Assembly (NCBI RefSeq): GCF_964340395.1
Contig: NC_135565.1
Coordinates: forward strand, 22,119,709 to 22,157,208
Length of the DNA stretch: 37,500 nucleotides
Direction: 5' to 3'
Origin: Glandiceps talaboti
Taxonomy: Eukaryota; Hemichordata; Enteropneusta; Spengelidae
Each line of letters opens with the position of its first letter. The first letter of the stretch is position 1. The position numbers were made by a program, and so were the translations under genes. Shown here one piece after another: positions 24,140 to 36,100 of the stretch. The notes under the pieces are model-generated. The model did no database searches and was not told the DNA's origin. It was given only the letters and a program-made list of their open reading frames with translations.

Positions 24140-24700
24140 CATATACATGCATACATACATACCTACACACACACACATACATACATACATACATGCATAC
24201 ATACATACATACATACATACCTACCTACCTACATACATACATACATACATACATACATACATACAAACATACACATACATACATACATATATACATACAT
24301 ACATACATACATACATACACATACATACATACATATATACATACATACATACACACACACATACATACATACATACACATACATACATACATATATACAT
24401 ACATACATACATACACACACACACATACATACATACATACATACACACACACACATACATACATACACATACATACATACATACATACATACATACACAC
24501 ACACATACATACATACACACACACACATACATACACTAGCTGTCAGACATACATACATACATATATACATACATATATACATACATATATATACATACAT
24601 ACATACATATATACATACATATATACATACATATATATACATACATACATACATATATACATACATATATATATATACATACATACATACATATGTACAT
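24140..24700. repeat. (TACA)n microsatellite with CA and TATA variants
   Basis: About 560 bp of tetranucleotide repeat. It contains higher-order blocks (TACACACACACA; ATATATACATAC) that recur with similar spacing, plus one non-repeat break near 24536-24547. The long Y/I/H/T frames on both strands are artefacts. Confidence 0.97.
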
Positions 24701-24759
24701 TGTATACACACAATACGTATGTACATGATGCACACACACAATCACCCTTGAGATAGACA

Positions 24760-25520
24760 CATGCAATGATTGTATCCGTTGTGACTGTTGAATGTCTGTC
24801 TGTACAGATTCATTTCATTTGCTGATATTCCTTGACAAAGTTCTGAAGTTAGCATTCATTGTCACTGTCAAGTTTTAAATCAACTCCCCTGTACAAATAC
24901 AAGTGTATGTATATTATGTACTTATCTTTCTTCAGACTCACTCCCAAACTTCAAATAGAGACAAATACATGAAAATCGTTTTCACAAAAATTATTTATTA
25001 TTGTGTAAAAATAACATTGAAATTGTGTGAATAAGATACACAAATACTCTACAATGTCTAGTGAAGACAAGATTCTGACAAGAAATCTGTAGTCTGAAGG
25101 GCTGACTCAGGTCAGCGGAAGGGGGGGGGGGAGACATAATACAGTGTTCCTAAGTACAACTTAAACTTAAAGTAATCCACTGCATAAGACCATGACAGAA
25201 CCCCATGACATGTGAGTGCAAGTGAGGAGTACTTGGGGTATTTACTTGAATGTTCTCTGCAACAGTACTTTCACAAGTGCAGTGAAAGTGCAGCAGAAAA
25301 CACAGTGCAAATACTCCCCTAGTACTCATGCTGGCACTCACGTGGCATGAGCTTCTGTTATTATTACATATGTTTATCTGAAACAAGTTTCCGTAAAAAT
25401 GACACTGTAATCATGGGTTTTTGGGTAGAATTTCTATCTACACACCTATTACTAACCATAAAATGGACACAGAAAATAGTAGTTTACATCCATGGGACAC
25501 GTTTGTTTCCTGGTTACCAA
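24760..25520. other. Intergenic sequence without a recognised gene
   Basis: Holds a G run at about 25121-25132. No gene was recognised. Confidence 0.5.
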
Positions 25521-25524
25521 ATGA

Positions 25525-26327
25525 AAATATTATACACTCATTGCCTGGCTATGAGGGCATTAGCAGACGTCTATCACCTCGAGGGCTGTTATAAACATGT
25601 AGCAATTATTTCCTTTACATAACAGAACGAGGAGTAATATGACATTTACTAGTGCCCGAATAAGGCCAGGCAATAAATATTTTATAACACATCACATTCC
25701 TAGGCATGAACTCTTTCTAGAGTCAAAGCAAATCAACTTGGCTCATGCTACTGTAATAGTGCCCTAGGAAAATAGAAAACGAATATTTCCCTCTGTATGC
25801 AAATTGAGGTCATCTATAGTATCTGTCTACAACTGAATCCAAAAATTGTTATCTTGATCATGATAAATACAGAAATAACCTTGAATGTTTTATCCCAATT
25901 GAGACAATTATCCCAATTGGTAGATATTCATGACTGAAGACAATTATAACACATCGTTGTTAGCTTTCAGTGACCCATGGTGACCTCAATTTGCATACAG
26001 TTGGCACTATTTGTATTCTATTTTCCATAGGGCACTATTCATGTAGCATTGAAGTCTTTAACAGTGATTTGTTTTGACAATGGAAAGAATATGTGCCTGA
26101 CTGTAATGTTCTATAAAGAGAATTAAACACTTATTGACTGGCCTTATTCAGGCACTACCGTTAAATCTGTATTTGAAGCCGCAGTAGTAGTCGAGGTCGT
26201 ATAACCCTTGGGCTGTTGTGTAGCAACTATTGGTCAAAGGATTTCAGCCTTACGAAATAGTTGCTACATAACAAGGTAATAAATGTCTATGTGTGCCCTC
26301 AAAGCCAAGCAATAAGTATGTAATACC
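25525..26327. mobile_element. ~0.8-kb imperfect palindrome, probable foldback/MITE-like element
   Basis: The two halves are inverted copies with matching blocks in order. ATTGCCTGGCTATGAGGGCA (left outer) pairs with TGCCCTCAAAGCCAAGCAAT (right outer). AGTGCCCGAATAAGGCCAGG pairs with the right block GGCCTTATTCAGGCACTA. ATAGTGCCCTAGGAAAATAG pairs with CTATTTTCCATAGGGCACTA, and TGTATGCAAATTGAGGTCA with TGACCTCAATTTGCATACA. The axis is near 25910-25930. The element has no coding capacity. An inner pair of ends around 25651 and 26157 is flanked by TA on both sides, so a nested or TA-targeting element is possible. Confidence 0.75.
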
Positions 26328-26629
26328 TTCCCTACACATATATCATAAATTGCATCTGTTGTATGCAAGTGTTGGGAGTTGGGGTGCTAAACAGCTGTAG
26401 TAATTATGGTGTTGAAAGATACCTTCTGCTTACTCTAAATATGACAGTATAAAATACTTGTTTGGATAGCATATTTTTCCCTTCCAGTAAAAATTAGACA
26501 AGGGAAAAAAATCGCAATAACGATCAAAAACATATATAGGTAATATTTCTTGCATAAATGAATATTGGTTCTATGGACATAAGAATGTAACAAATTCTAT
26601 TAAAAAGTCATTGACAAATCACTTTTTAA

Positions 26630-26725
26630 ATACACACTCAGTACAGAGGACAGAATGGAATTCACGCAAGTACAGAGGACAGAATGGCATTTATCTCAGT
26701 ACAGAGGACAGAATGGCATTTACTG
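26630..26725. repeat. 32-bp tandem repeat, 3 copies
   Basis: Three copies of CAGTACAGAGGACAGAATGG at about 32-bp spacing. Confidence 0.9.
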
Positions 26726-26847
26726 GACCTTAATATACAAGACGTATGGTCATTAGATGATGTCATGTGTACTACAGTGTAACTGAATGTCTTCATCAGA
26801 TGATTGGTTTGTCAAAAATTTTACATTTTAATATGAGGCATACAGCA

Positions 26848-27100
26848 AGTTGTCGATGGCCAAGCAGTTAGTTTGTATACCTCTTACCTCTGCAGTCTGC
26901 GTTTGAACCTGCCAAACGTCAGCTGGGGTTGATTAAAATTTAACCAGGTCTGTATGCAAGAAGGTTATACTCAGTTTGACCCTGCCGAAAAATGCTGGTT
27001 TTCCTCAGGTACTCCAGTTTCCTCCTGCTTCTTCAACACTAGGGTGCTGCCCTTGTGGCGACCATTCAACAAATTTCCGAATTTATTTGGACAAATAAAG
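26848..27100 (+). mobile_element. tRNA-derived SINE-like element, plus orientation
   Basis: The head GTTGTCGATGGCCAAGCAGT and the box-B-like GCGTTTGAACCTGCC match the tRNA-related start of the other copies. The body holds TTTTCCTCAGGTACTCCAGT and TTTCCTCCTGC; the tail is GGACAAATAAAG. It is diverged from the minus-strand copy 250 bp away, so the two were probably inserted independently. Confidence 0.7.
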
Positions 27101-27343
27101 ACTGTGTATTACATTGTTATTGCATATCTTTATCAGATGGTTGGGCATCAAAGTTTGTGCATTTAAAATCAAGAACACTGAGAACATAGCAAAAAGAATC
27201 TTATATGGCATGTATCATCTTGATATTCAAACTGTATAGTATGTTTCTATGAACACAGGTAAATGGCTAGCCAATCATGTGTCATGTGTATCTTCTTTAA
27301 AGGCCTACTCTGCATAGAAGTAGAGGTCAGACTAAGATGGCAC

Positions 27344-27599
27344 TTGTTATTTATTTATCGGATAACCAACAAGAGCTAGTCCCATTTATAGGCTCCTTTG
27401 GTTCAGTATTAGTGTAGGAGGAAACCGGAGTACCTGGGGAAAACCTGCGTTGTCCGGAAAAGTCAAACTGAACGACATTCTTCTTACTTACAGTGTGCAT
27501 GGTAAATTTAATAAAATCCACCCGACACCTGGCGGATTTCAAACCCAGGCTGCAGAGGTAAGAGGTGTATGAGCTGACTGCTCGGCCACCAACAACCCT
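27344..27599 (-). mobile_element. tRNA-derived SINE-like element, minus orientation
   Basis: The best-preserved copy. The tRNA-like head reads GGTGGCCGAGCAGTCAGCTC with box B like GGGTTTGAAATCC. The body contains GAATGTCGTTCAGTTTGACT, TTTTCCCCAGGTACTCCGG and TTTCCTCC; the tail is GATAAATAAATAACAAG. Confidence 0.78.
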
Positions 27600-28019
27600 A
27601 TTATGCTAGATGACTTTGAATGTGTAACATACTCATAGAGCACCTACAAATGTATGAAACTAGACAGTATTACAGATTTATTTTATCTCCTAATATTAGA
27701 CTACACTGTACTATGAATATCCAGGAAAGAAATCTGTCACTCTAGTTTTGAAATTACTTGTATTTTAGTGACTGTATTCGTGAAAATTTTGGCTTGAGAC
27801 ATGTTTAAAGTGCTTAGACACAGATCTGGGATTAAAAATCAGCCATTTAAAATAAAATTGTGACATTGGCAATACATGAATACAAAATGTATTTTGTGAA
27901 GTGAATGAATGATTAACAAGAAACTTCCAGGAAATATGTCAAATCATGATAAAATATGCAATAGTAAATTTTCTGGTTCCAAGATGCATTGTGAGAGAGG
28001 AATCTGCTTATGTGAAGTT
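27600..28019. other. Intergenic, downstream of the API5 polyadenylation signal
   Basis: AT-rich with no recognised feature. Confidence 0.5.
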
Positions 28020-28042
28020 GTTACATTTAGTCTTGTTTTGTC

Positions 28043-28048
28043 TTTATT
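28043..28048 (-). terminator. Candidate API5 polyadenylation signal AATAAA
   Basis: A canonical AATAAA on the minus strand, 273 nt past the API5 stop codon. It would give a 3' UTR of about 300 nt (28320 to about 28025). Confidence 0.6.
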
Positions 28049-28320
28049 ACATTTGAAATAACATTTTCATTAGGAAATGATGGAAAGACAGGCTGACCTC
28101 TTTGATTATGAGTGATTTTATAGAACAAAGATTAAATGCCATCAATACAGAGAGGGATTTTATAGATGAACTCAGGGTACAGTCAGGTGACAACCATCCT
28201 GCTGAGTAGCGTGTGCAACCCCTCAGCACGTACACAATACAAAGCATTGTATGGAGAGATGCACAATGCATCTTGGAACCGGCTACAGGTCAACTGATGT
28301 GTGATAACAAAACGCAAAGA

Positions 28321-28460
28321 TCAATATCTGCCTCTACTGCCCCTCCATCCTGAACGTCCTCTGTTACCACCCCTCCATCCTCCACCACCACTACGCCATG
28401 CACCACGACGGTTACCACCACCTGTTGGCATATCAAAATTCCAGTACATAGATGAGCAAA
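28321..28460 (-). CDS. API5: API5 exon 12 (residues 516-561, G/R-rich tail, stop)
   Basis: Acceptor GTCCAG/TTTGCT gives VCSSMYWNFDMPTGGG, then a W/R/G-rich tail ending RGRY and TGA. The polypyrimidine tract before this acceptor is poor. A second in-frame acceptor 42 nt further in (CCAACAG/GTGGTG) would remove the first 14 codons and go straight into the glycine-rich tail. Confidence 0.85.
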
Positions 28461-31400
28461 CTGGACTTAATCCAAGGATGCTGTAAGTTGTTACTCAGAC
28501 TTTTATTCTTACTTCGCGATCGACAAGCGACTGATAAATTGAGATTGTCAAGGTCGATATGTACACATAAATGTTTGTGTATTAATTACATAACAAGATG
28601 GTCAGATAAAATTATTCCTTATGGAGTTTGCTTCTATAGGTGGCAAGGAAATATTTATTTATGCGGCAGCATTTGGAGACTAATTCTGATTTTTAGATGA
28701 GCAAACTAATTAAAGTACTGTCAGGCCCACATGAACCTACTATTGTTAATTTTGTTATAGTACAGTATATCATATAAAACTTGGAGACAAAATGCCAAAT
28801 TTTATCAATTTCTTCCAATTTATGAAACGAAAATATATCAATGTGAGTTTTGAACAGCAGTACAAAATAAGAAACTACTCAAACATTTCAACAAGTTGCC
28901 CAAACTTCATGATTTGTTAAGAGCATAATGTCTTTCCTTTTTGTGAGGTTTTTTGGAACAAATATGAGAACCAGTCAGGTGAATGAAAGAATTGAAACTT
29001 ACCAAAACCAGATCCATAGTCCGGATCACCAAAACTTGGTGCAGAGCCAGCTTTGGTACTAAATTTGCCACTTGGGGGTTGGTACATCTGGCGTGGTCCT
29101 CGTTGTTTACCAGGTGTTGATTTCTTTGGTGCTGATGATTCATCAAATGTGATTGGTGTAATTCCTGGTCTTTTTTGTCTGATATCAAAAATGAGACAGA
29201 ATATCAATTTTAGAAAATTTAGGATTAGGAATAAAATGTTATAATTTAGCAATTAGGATTAAAAATGTGAAAATTTAGTAATTAGAATTAAAATGTGAAA
29301 ATTTAGTAATTAGAATTAAAATGTTAAAATTTAGCCATTAGAATTAAAATGTTAAAATTTAGTAATTAGGATTAAAAATGTGAAAAAAACAATTAGGCTC
29401 CATCAATGAAATACTTTGTTTGCCATCCTTGAATTTCCCCAAAACCTACCAAGGCAAACAGGGGAAAAAATAAACACAAGAAAAAACACAACGCTAGCAT
29501 CATGTCATGTAAAATTCACTTTTCTGTTGATCTGTTTTCTGTTTGTAACTAAATCTACTATTCTGGTGAAATAAAAATGTCAAAATCCAAAGTTATATTT
29601 TCTTAACTTTTATAACTTTTTAGATATATATGTGTAGATATTTGAAGATATCTGAAGTCTTTCCATTTACAATAGTATAAAATATGGCCTTCCGCCAAAT
29701 GTGTTTGTTCTACTTGTCTTGTCGGTATGTGCCCAGCATACTTCACTCCTGTCGGTATGTGCCTAGTGTACTTCCGTCTTGTCGGTATGTGCCCAGACAG
29801 CGTATGTCTGTCTTGTCGGTATGTGTCCAGCGCACTTCAGTCTTGTCGGTATGTGCCCAGCGTGCTTCAGTCTTGTCGGTATGTGCCCAGCGTATGTCTG
29901 TCTTGTCGGTATGTGCCCAGTGTACTTCAGTCTTGTCGGTATGTGCCAAACGTATGTCTGTCTTGTCGGTATGTACCCAGCGTACTTCCGTCTTGTTGGT
30001 ACATTTCTGTAAAGCCGTACGCTCGACTATTCTTAGGTTCTATTTTTGTGGCCCTAACCAGAAATTTAATTTGTAATTTTATACACGATCTACTTATGGC
30101 TATTTGACTTGTAAATTGTGGCATTTTGTACATTTATAGATATGTTTTTGAGTATTTTATAAATTTGGCAATAAACATTATACATTTCTACATTTAATAC
30201 GTAAAGCTAACAAAGCCGTCTATCTCAAATCAAATGAAATATTAGTCTACTTACGCTGTTGATTCTGTTGGTTGTTTCTGTATTGGTTTCCATGACAACG
30301 TTATCATACTCTTGTAAGATGGAGGATTGTGAAAAAGGTCCTGAGGAGAAAAAATCAATCAAGTTAATTCTCTTTCTATCAGGAAATATTTATTTGTACA
30401 CAAAAAACTACGAGTTGGGGAAAAAGGGATTTAAGTCACTCGGAAAACAAGACTTCAGTTTGCTGGCACTATCTGGCAATGCAGCAAATTAAGTAGTAAA
30501 TAAAGAATTTAAAAATTCACATTTTCTTCTCATAATATTCTACATCAAATTGTTAATGTTTGACTTATTATTACAGCTCATCATAGATTACAAATTGTAG
30601 CTATTACTAGCGTTCTACATGTATACCTCACAATATGAGGTTTCACAGTGACTCCAATAATACATGTTACTAATATACCGATGTCTATCTCACAAAAGAC
30701 TACTGAGAGCATACACAGATTAAATGAAAACTCATCTATGTTGGTAAGCCATATATTGAAGTAAACTTTTGCTCCGGACACAAACTTGAAAACTATACCC
30801 AAAATGTTTGACTGTACACTTCAGTCTTTGTCAACAGATTGACTCACTACTTAGAACATGTGACCTTACAGACATGTGAGCCTAATAAGGATATGTGAGC
30901 CTAATAAGGATATATGAGCCAAATAAGGGCATGTGAGCCTAATAAGGGCATGTGAGCCTAATAAGGACATGTGGGCCTAATAAGGACATGTGAGCCTAAT
31001 AAGAGCATGTGAGCCTAAAAAGGGGTCATAGGCAAAAGTCCAATTCAAAACTATGCACATATAAATCATACTTAATTAGTCCATTGGAAATCCAATTAGA
31101 TGAACCCCATCATATTAAATAAATGTCCAAGCGTCTACACCTATGGCGTCACTTCCTTACCTCTAAACCTACATGTACATGTACCTCAAGGACTTGGTTT
31201 ACAAAACTTACCAAAAGTTATGTGTGTTAATATTTGATGTGATTTTCTTCTAAACTTACCTTTATAAGTGTGTTAATATTTGATGTGATTTTCAAAGCTA
31301 CAACTTTTATTTTATTTTCCTCTGATTTAAGTTCTTCACCCTTCTTGCCCTGTACTGCAAGTCGTAGCTGCTTCATGTACATTTGGCAACCCCTTGCAAA

Positions 31401-33123
31401 GTACTGTAACCTGTAGCAACAGATGAAATAATTACTTTTTAAGTACTGTAACCTGTAGCAACAGATGAAATAATAACTTGTTATTCCCCAATAGTTTTCT
31501 GTGTTCAGCCACAGGAAAATATGAGTGACCTAAGGGGCCTTTGTCACTATGAGTTGCTAGACAAGTAGTGACAACCCTTAGGTATTTTCCAGCTGAATTA
31601 AAAAAATATTGAAAAAATAGAAGTATACATTGTATATAATGTCATGTACTTTGAGTCACTGTACCATTAATCTATTCATGAAGTGCCAGTAATATCAAAG
31701 AAAAATACAGTACTGGTAATTTTCACAGTTTTGACGATGCCATTCAATTATTCCATTCATTGGCTTTTCTCTTCTGTATGTCAAATACCACATTTTTATC
31801 TTCCCACATTATTCTGAAATCCTGCATATCAAATACAGCGTTTCCACCTCCTTACCTTATTCTGAAATCCTACGTAACAAATACAGCGTTTCCACCTCCT
31901 TACCTTATTCTGAAATCTTTGAGTCTGTCTGCATTGTCGTCAGCTGTCAGGAACTCAGGTGATTTTTTCCCAAGTTGATGGAATGATGACATAAGGCATT
32001 CAACATATGAAAACTGTAGTTTTGGTTCATCAGTAGGTTGGTCATTTTCACCGTCTTCCCCTTCCGGTGGTAACGGCATGTATTCCTATAGAGATGAAGA
32101 TTTAGACATTGATATTGCAAGACAAAGAGATTAGGGTATTTGGGATATTTTCCCACAAAGCCTTGCAGGAAATCTCCAAAATGACCTAACATACAAAAAT
32201 GCATGTCAAGTGCAATGGAGCTTCTTTGCAAGATTTCATCGTAGAGGAAGTATTAAGCAAGGTGCTCTTTTATCACCAAAAATCATACATGTACATTGGT
32301 TAATTGGATTTTTAATTTATAAAACAATTTGATCATGGCATCCTACTTGAAAAATAAATGTGAAACAACATAGACCAAGTCCTTGTTTGCAACTCAATAA
32401 ATGGCAAAAGATTAATAAATGTGTAAAATGTTTGTTATTGTACGTACAATTACACATTTTTTAGCTTTTTGCAACGAATTGAGTTATGAACACTGCCTTG
32501 TTCTATGTTTCACATCTATTTTTAAAGTAGGAAGTCATGATCGAATTATTTTATAGAGTAAAAGATCCACCAATCCTCATCCATATGGCCACTTTACATC
32601 TTACAGACTATAAAATTAATGTGACTTACAAGAAGTTTATCAAAGACTTTCTCAACACTACTTTTATCTTCCATTTCTCCGGTATGGTGACACAATTCAG
32701 CAAATAGTCTTAAGACTTCTAACTGGATATCGCTGCCATCTTCTGATGGATTTACTAAAGAAGACAACACAGGGATTACCTGTGTACACATGTACGACAC
32801 AAATTTTGTAGACATCACATTTTTCTGTAAAAAATAAACAAAAGATATGATTACCATTTCACATTTTGAAATCCTGGTTAAAAATTAATGATATATTTTC
32901 TGACATTGGGAGCTGATATTCTGATATAAAGAGAGAAGACAGACAATTATGTCAATATTCACCCATCCAGATTCCTATAAAACTTCTTCTGCATACGTAA
33001 GCAGCCTGCAAAACCATAGTCTAGTTACTGTATGTGCAGACTCTCTGTCTGTCTGTCTGTCTGTCTGTCTCTGTCTGTCTGTCTGTCTCTGTCTGTCTGT
33101 CTGTCTCTCTCTGTCTGTCTGTC

Positions 33124-33184
<61 letters not shown>

Positions 33185-36100
33185 GACAATCTAGCTAAAT
33201 CTCCTGCTAGGTGGAGAGCACATGTCAGTAGTAATCCATCACACACTGACAGTCAGTTATAATTGGTTACTTTGTTCAGTGTACTACAAACTCAACATCC
33301 AATTTGAAAGTATGTCATGTCAGGATGCGATAATGGCATTACATTTATAACAACACTCCAAAAGCATAAACTACACGTGTAACACTGTTGATGGTAATAA
33401 CGGAATACAGTGCTAGAGAAATCCATTTGACTTTATGGTGTAGATGATCGTAATGATCATAGCACATAGAGGTAGACTACCAAAATCACATCCAGGCCAT
33501 AAAAATTCAATCAGTATTTTAATATTTGATGAGAAAGCTGAAATACTTACAGAGAAAAATGGCAGTGCCTGTTTCATACATTGCATTAGCCTATCAACAC
33601 TGTCTGCATCTGATGGCTGTCAAGAAAAAAACAACATATCCATTTGTTAAATTGAAGTGGCAGCGAGAAATGGTTATTTGATGTCTTTTTGTAATTTCAA
33701 AATTGTGTTTTTAGAGCGTGCATTGTCATAGTAACCAGTAGAGACATGTTACTGCCAAATTAAAGTTTTAGCAGATTTTTTTGACATCTAGAATTCTGAT
33801 ATTTGTATATGTTCAATAGAAATATTAGAAGACTGATATTTTATTGCACTGTTGATTGATGAAATTAAGTTTAGTTGATACATGCATGTACATGTATGGC
33901 ATTATTTCTGTGGAAATCATTGAACAATGACCTTTACCTGGAAATCAGCATCAAGATCAGCTTGTTCTGCTACAATATCTACAAGTTGCTGTCTACCTGT
34001 CACTGTTTGCATACTAGATATAACAGACAAGATCTTCATAAATGACACAAACTCTTCCCCTGTTACATCACTCAGAACCTAAAAATAAGACAATCATAAA
34101 GAAACTGAATGAGAGGGAGTCTTCCCCTGTTATATCACCCAGAACCTAAAAATACCATGATGTAAAACAAACTGAATGAGACACACTCTTCCCGTTACAA
34201 ATCATTTTGAATCTGAAATACCACAATCATAAAACAAACTGAATGAGACACACTCTTCCCGTTACACATCACTCAGAATCTGAAATACCACAATCATAAA
34301 ACTAGACTCCCACAACTTACAGTCACAGTAGGGTGGCAATTCTGATTGCAAGTTTTCTTCAAGTGGCCACATATTAAACCTTGTTTAGTACTTACATCAT
34401 CTTGATTACTGGGTGATTACGTCCTCATAACTGAGGAACCTACTATTACCTACTTGTGTAATCTACCACATGCAACACTGGGTTCGCGTTTATTTTGTGT
34501 CTGGGACGCAATGTATTTGAATGGGACCCACTTCAATTTTTACCAGTGGGTCCCTGGGACCCATCACTATCTATGCTCAATGACGGTGACAATGTACTTA
34601 GTTCAATGAGAAAGTCTTTATAAAGACAATAAAAAGTCAGGTCAAACAAGGAAAAGAAAAAGACTGACCTAACATCAGATATGTGAAAGTGTAATTTATG
34701 AGTAAAGAATATGTGAACGGATGTTGACGCCCGACGCGACATCGACAATGACATCGAACAATAGCTTTAGTTTTATGTGTATGTGTTTATCTTAGTTAGC
34801 TGATAGCTTACATTCCAATGTAATAAACCCTCTCACCTCTTTTGATTTCTGAACTAAATAATCTTCGACTTCTTTGGTGAATGTCTCTGCTGGCAGTGTC
34901 CTCATTTTATTGGTCATAAATTTTATTGCTTTTTCTCTGACAGTCTCATCTCCTGACAAAATCTGTGAAAATAACCCTCCAAGTGTTCCTAGAAAGAAAA
35001 GATAATGACTATGAGCATAAATCAAAACCTTATAATTTTATAAAGACCAAGACTCAAGCTACATCATGTATACTGATAAATATTGATTTGAGTGAGTGAC
35101 TGGCCTGTAATGTGAGTACTAGTATATAAGGACCACACTCAAGCTACATCATGTATACTGATAAATATTGATTTGAGTGAGTGACTGGCCTGTAATGTGA
35201 GTACTAGTATATAAGGACCACACTCAAGCTACATCATGTATACTGACAAGTATTGATCTGAGTGAGTGACTGGCCTGTAATGTGAGTTTATAAGGACCAC
35301 ACTCAAGCTACATCATGTATACTGATAAATATTGATTTGAGTGAGTGACTGGCCTGTAATGTGAGTACTAGTATATAAGGACCACACTCAAGCTACATCA
35401 TGTATACTGACAAGTATTGATTTGAGTGAGTGACTGGCCTGTAATGTCAGTTTATAAGGACGGGACCACACTCAAGCTACATCATGTATACTGACAAATA
35501 TTGATCTGAGTGAGTGACTGGCCTGTAATGTGAGTTTATAAAGACCACACTCAAGCTACATCATGTATACTGACAAATATTGATCTGAGTGAGTGACTGG
35601 CGTGTAATGTGAGTTTATAAAGACTTAAACTCAAGTTAAACTGAGACATACTGATGATATGGGGAGGCTCTGCTGAAATGAAATAACAATTTTAAGAATT
35701 CTTTTGAATATTATAGACATTTTCTGAGCTAAAACGGAAGCAAAATCTACCAGTCCAGCTGGACATGGATGTCCAAAATCTTCCAGCTCTTTCTCATGAG
35801 CACACAAAACTTCCCCTTTCCAGTGGGCCCTCGGGAGTTGCCTCCAGGGTTGTAAACAGATAGGCTGATCAGTATTACAAGCCTTCAATCGAAGACATTA
35901 TCTCCCCCCCCCCCCCACACACACACTTGTGTGTTTTATGGCAATATTATTGTGCAACTATGAATGGTGTATCTAGATACAAAACTTGATAATTTATTGA
36001 CCAATTCGGTATTTGACCTTGAATGCCAGTTTTGGTTCAAATTGGTTGGAGCATGCTAGAGATATAAGGGTGAATGCACGCATGCATGGAACTCAATATA

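Noticed and set aside
24105-24756. Long Y/I/H/T-rich ORFs on both strands
   Set aside because: Artefacts of a (TACA)n microsatellite without stop codons.
29684-30133. Cysteine-rich repetitive ORFs on both strands
   Set aside because: Products of the 30-bp minisatellite inside API5 intron 10. The unit length is a multiple of three, so frames stay open by chance.
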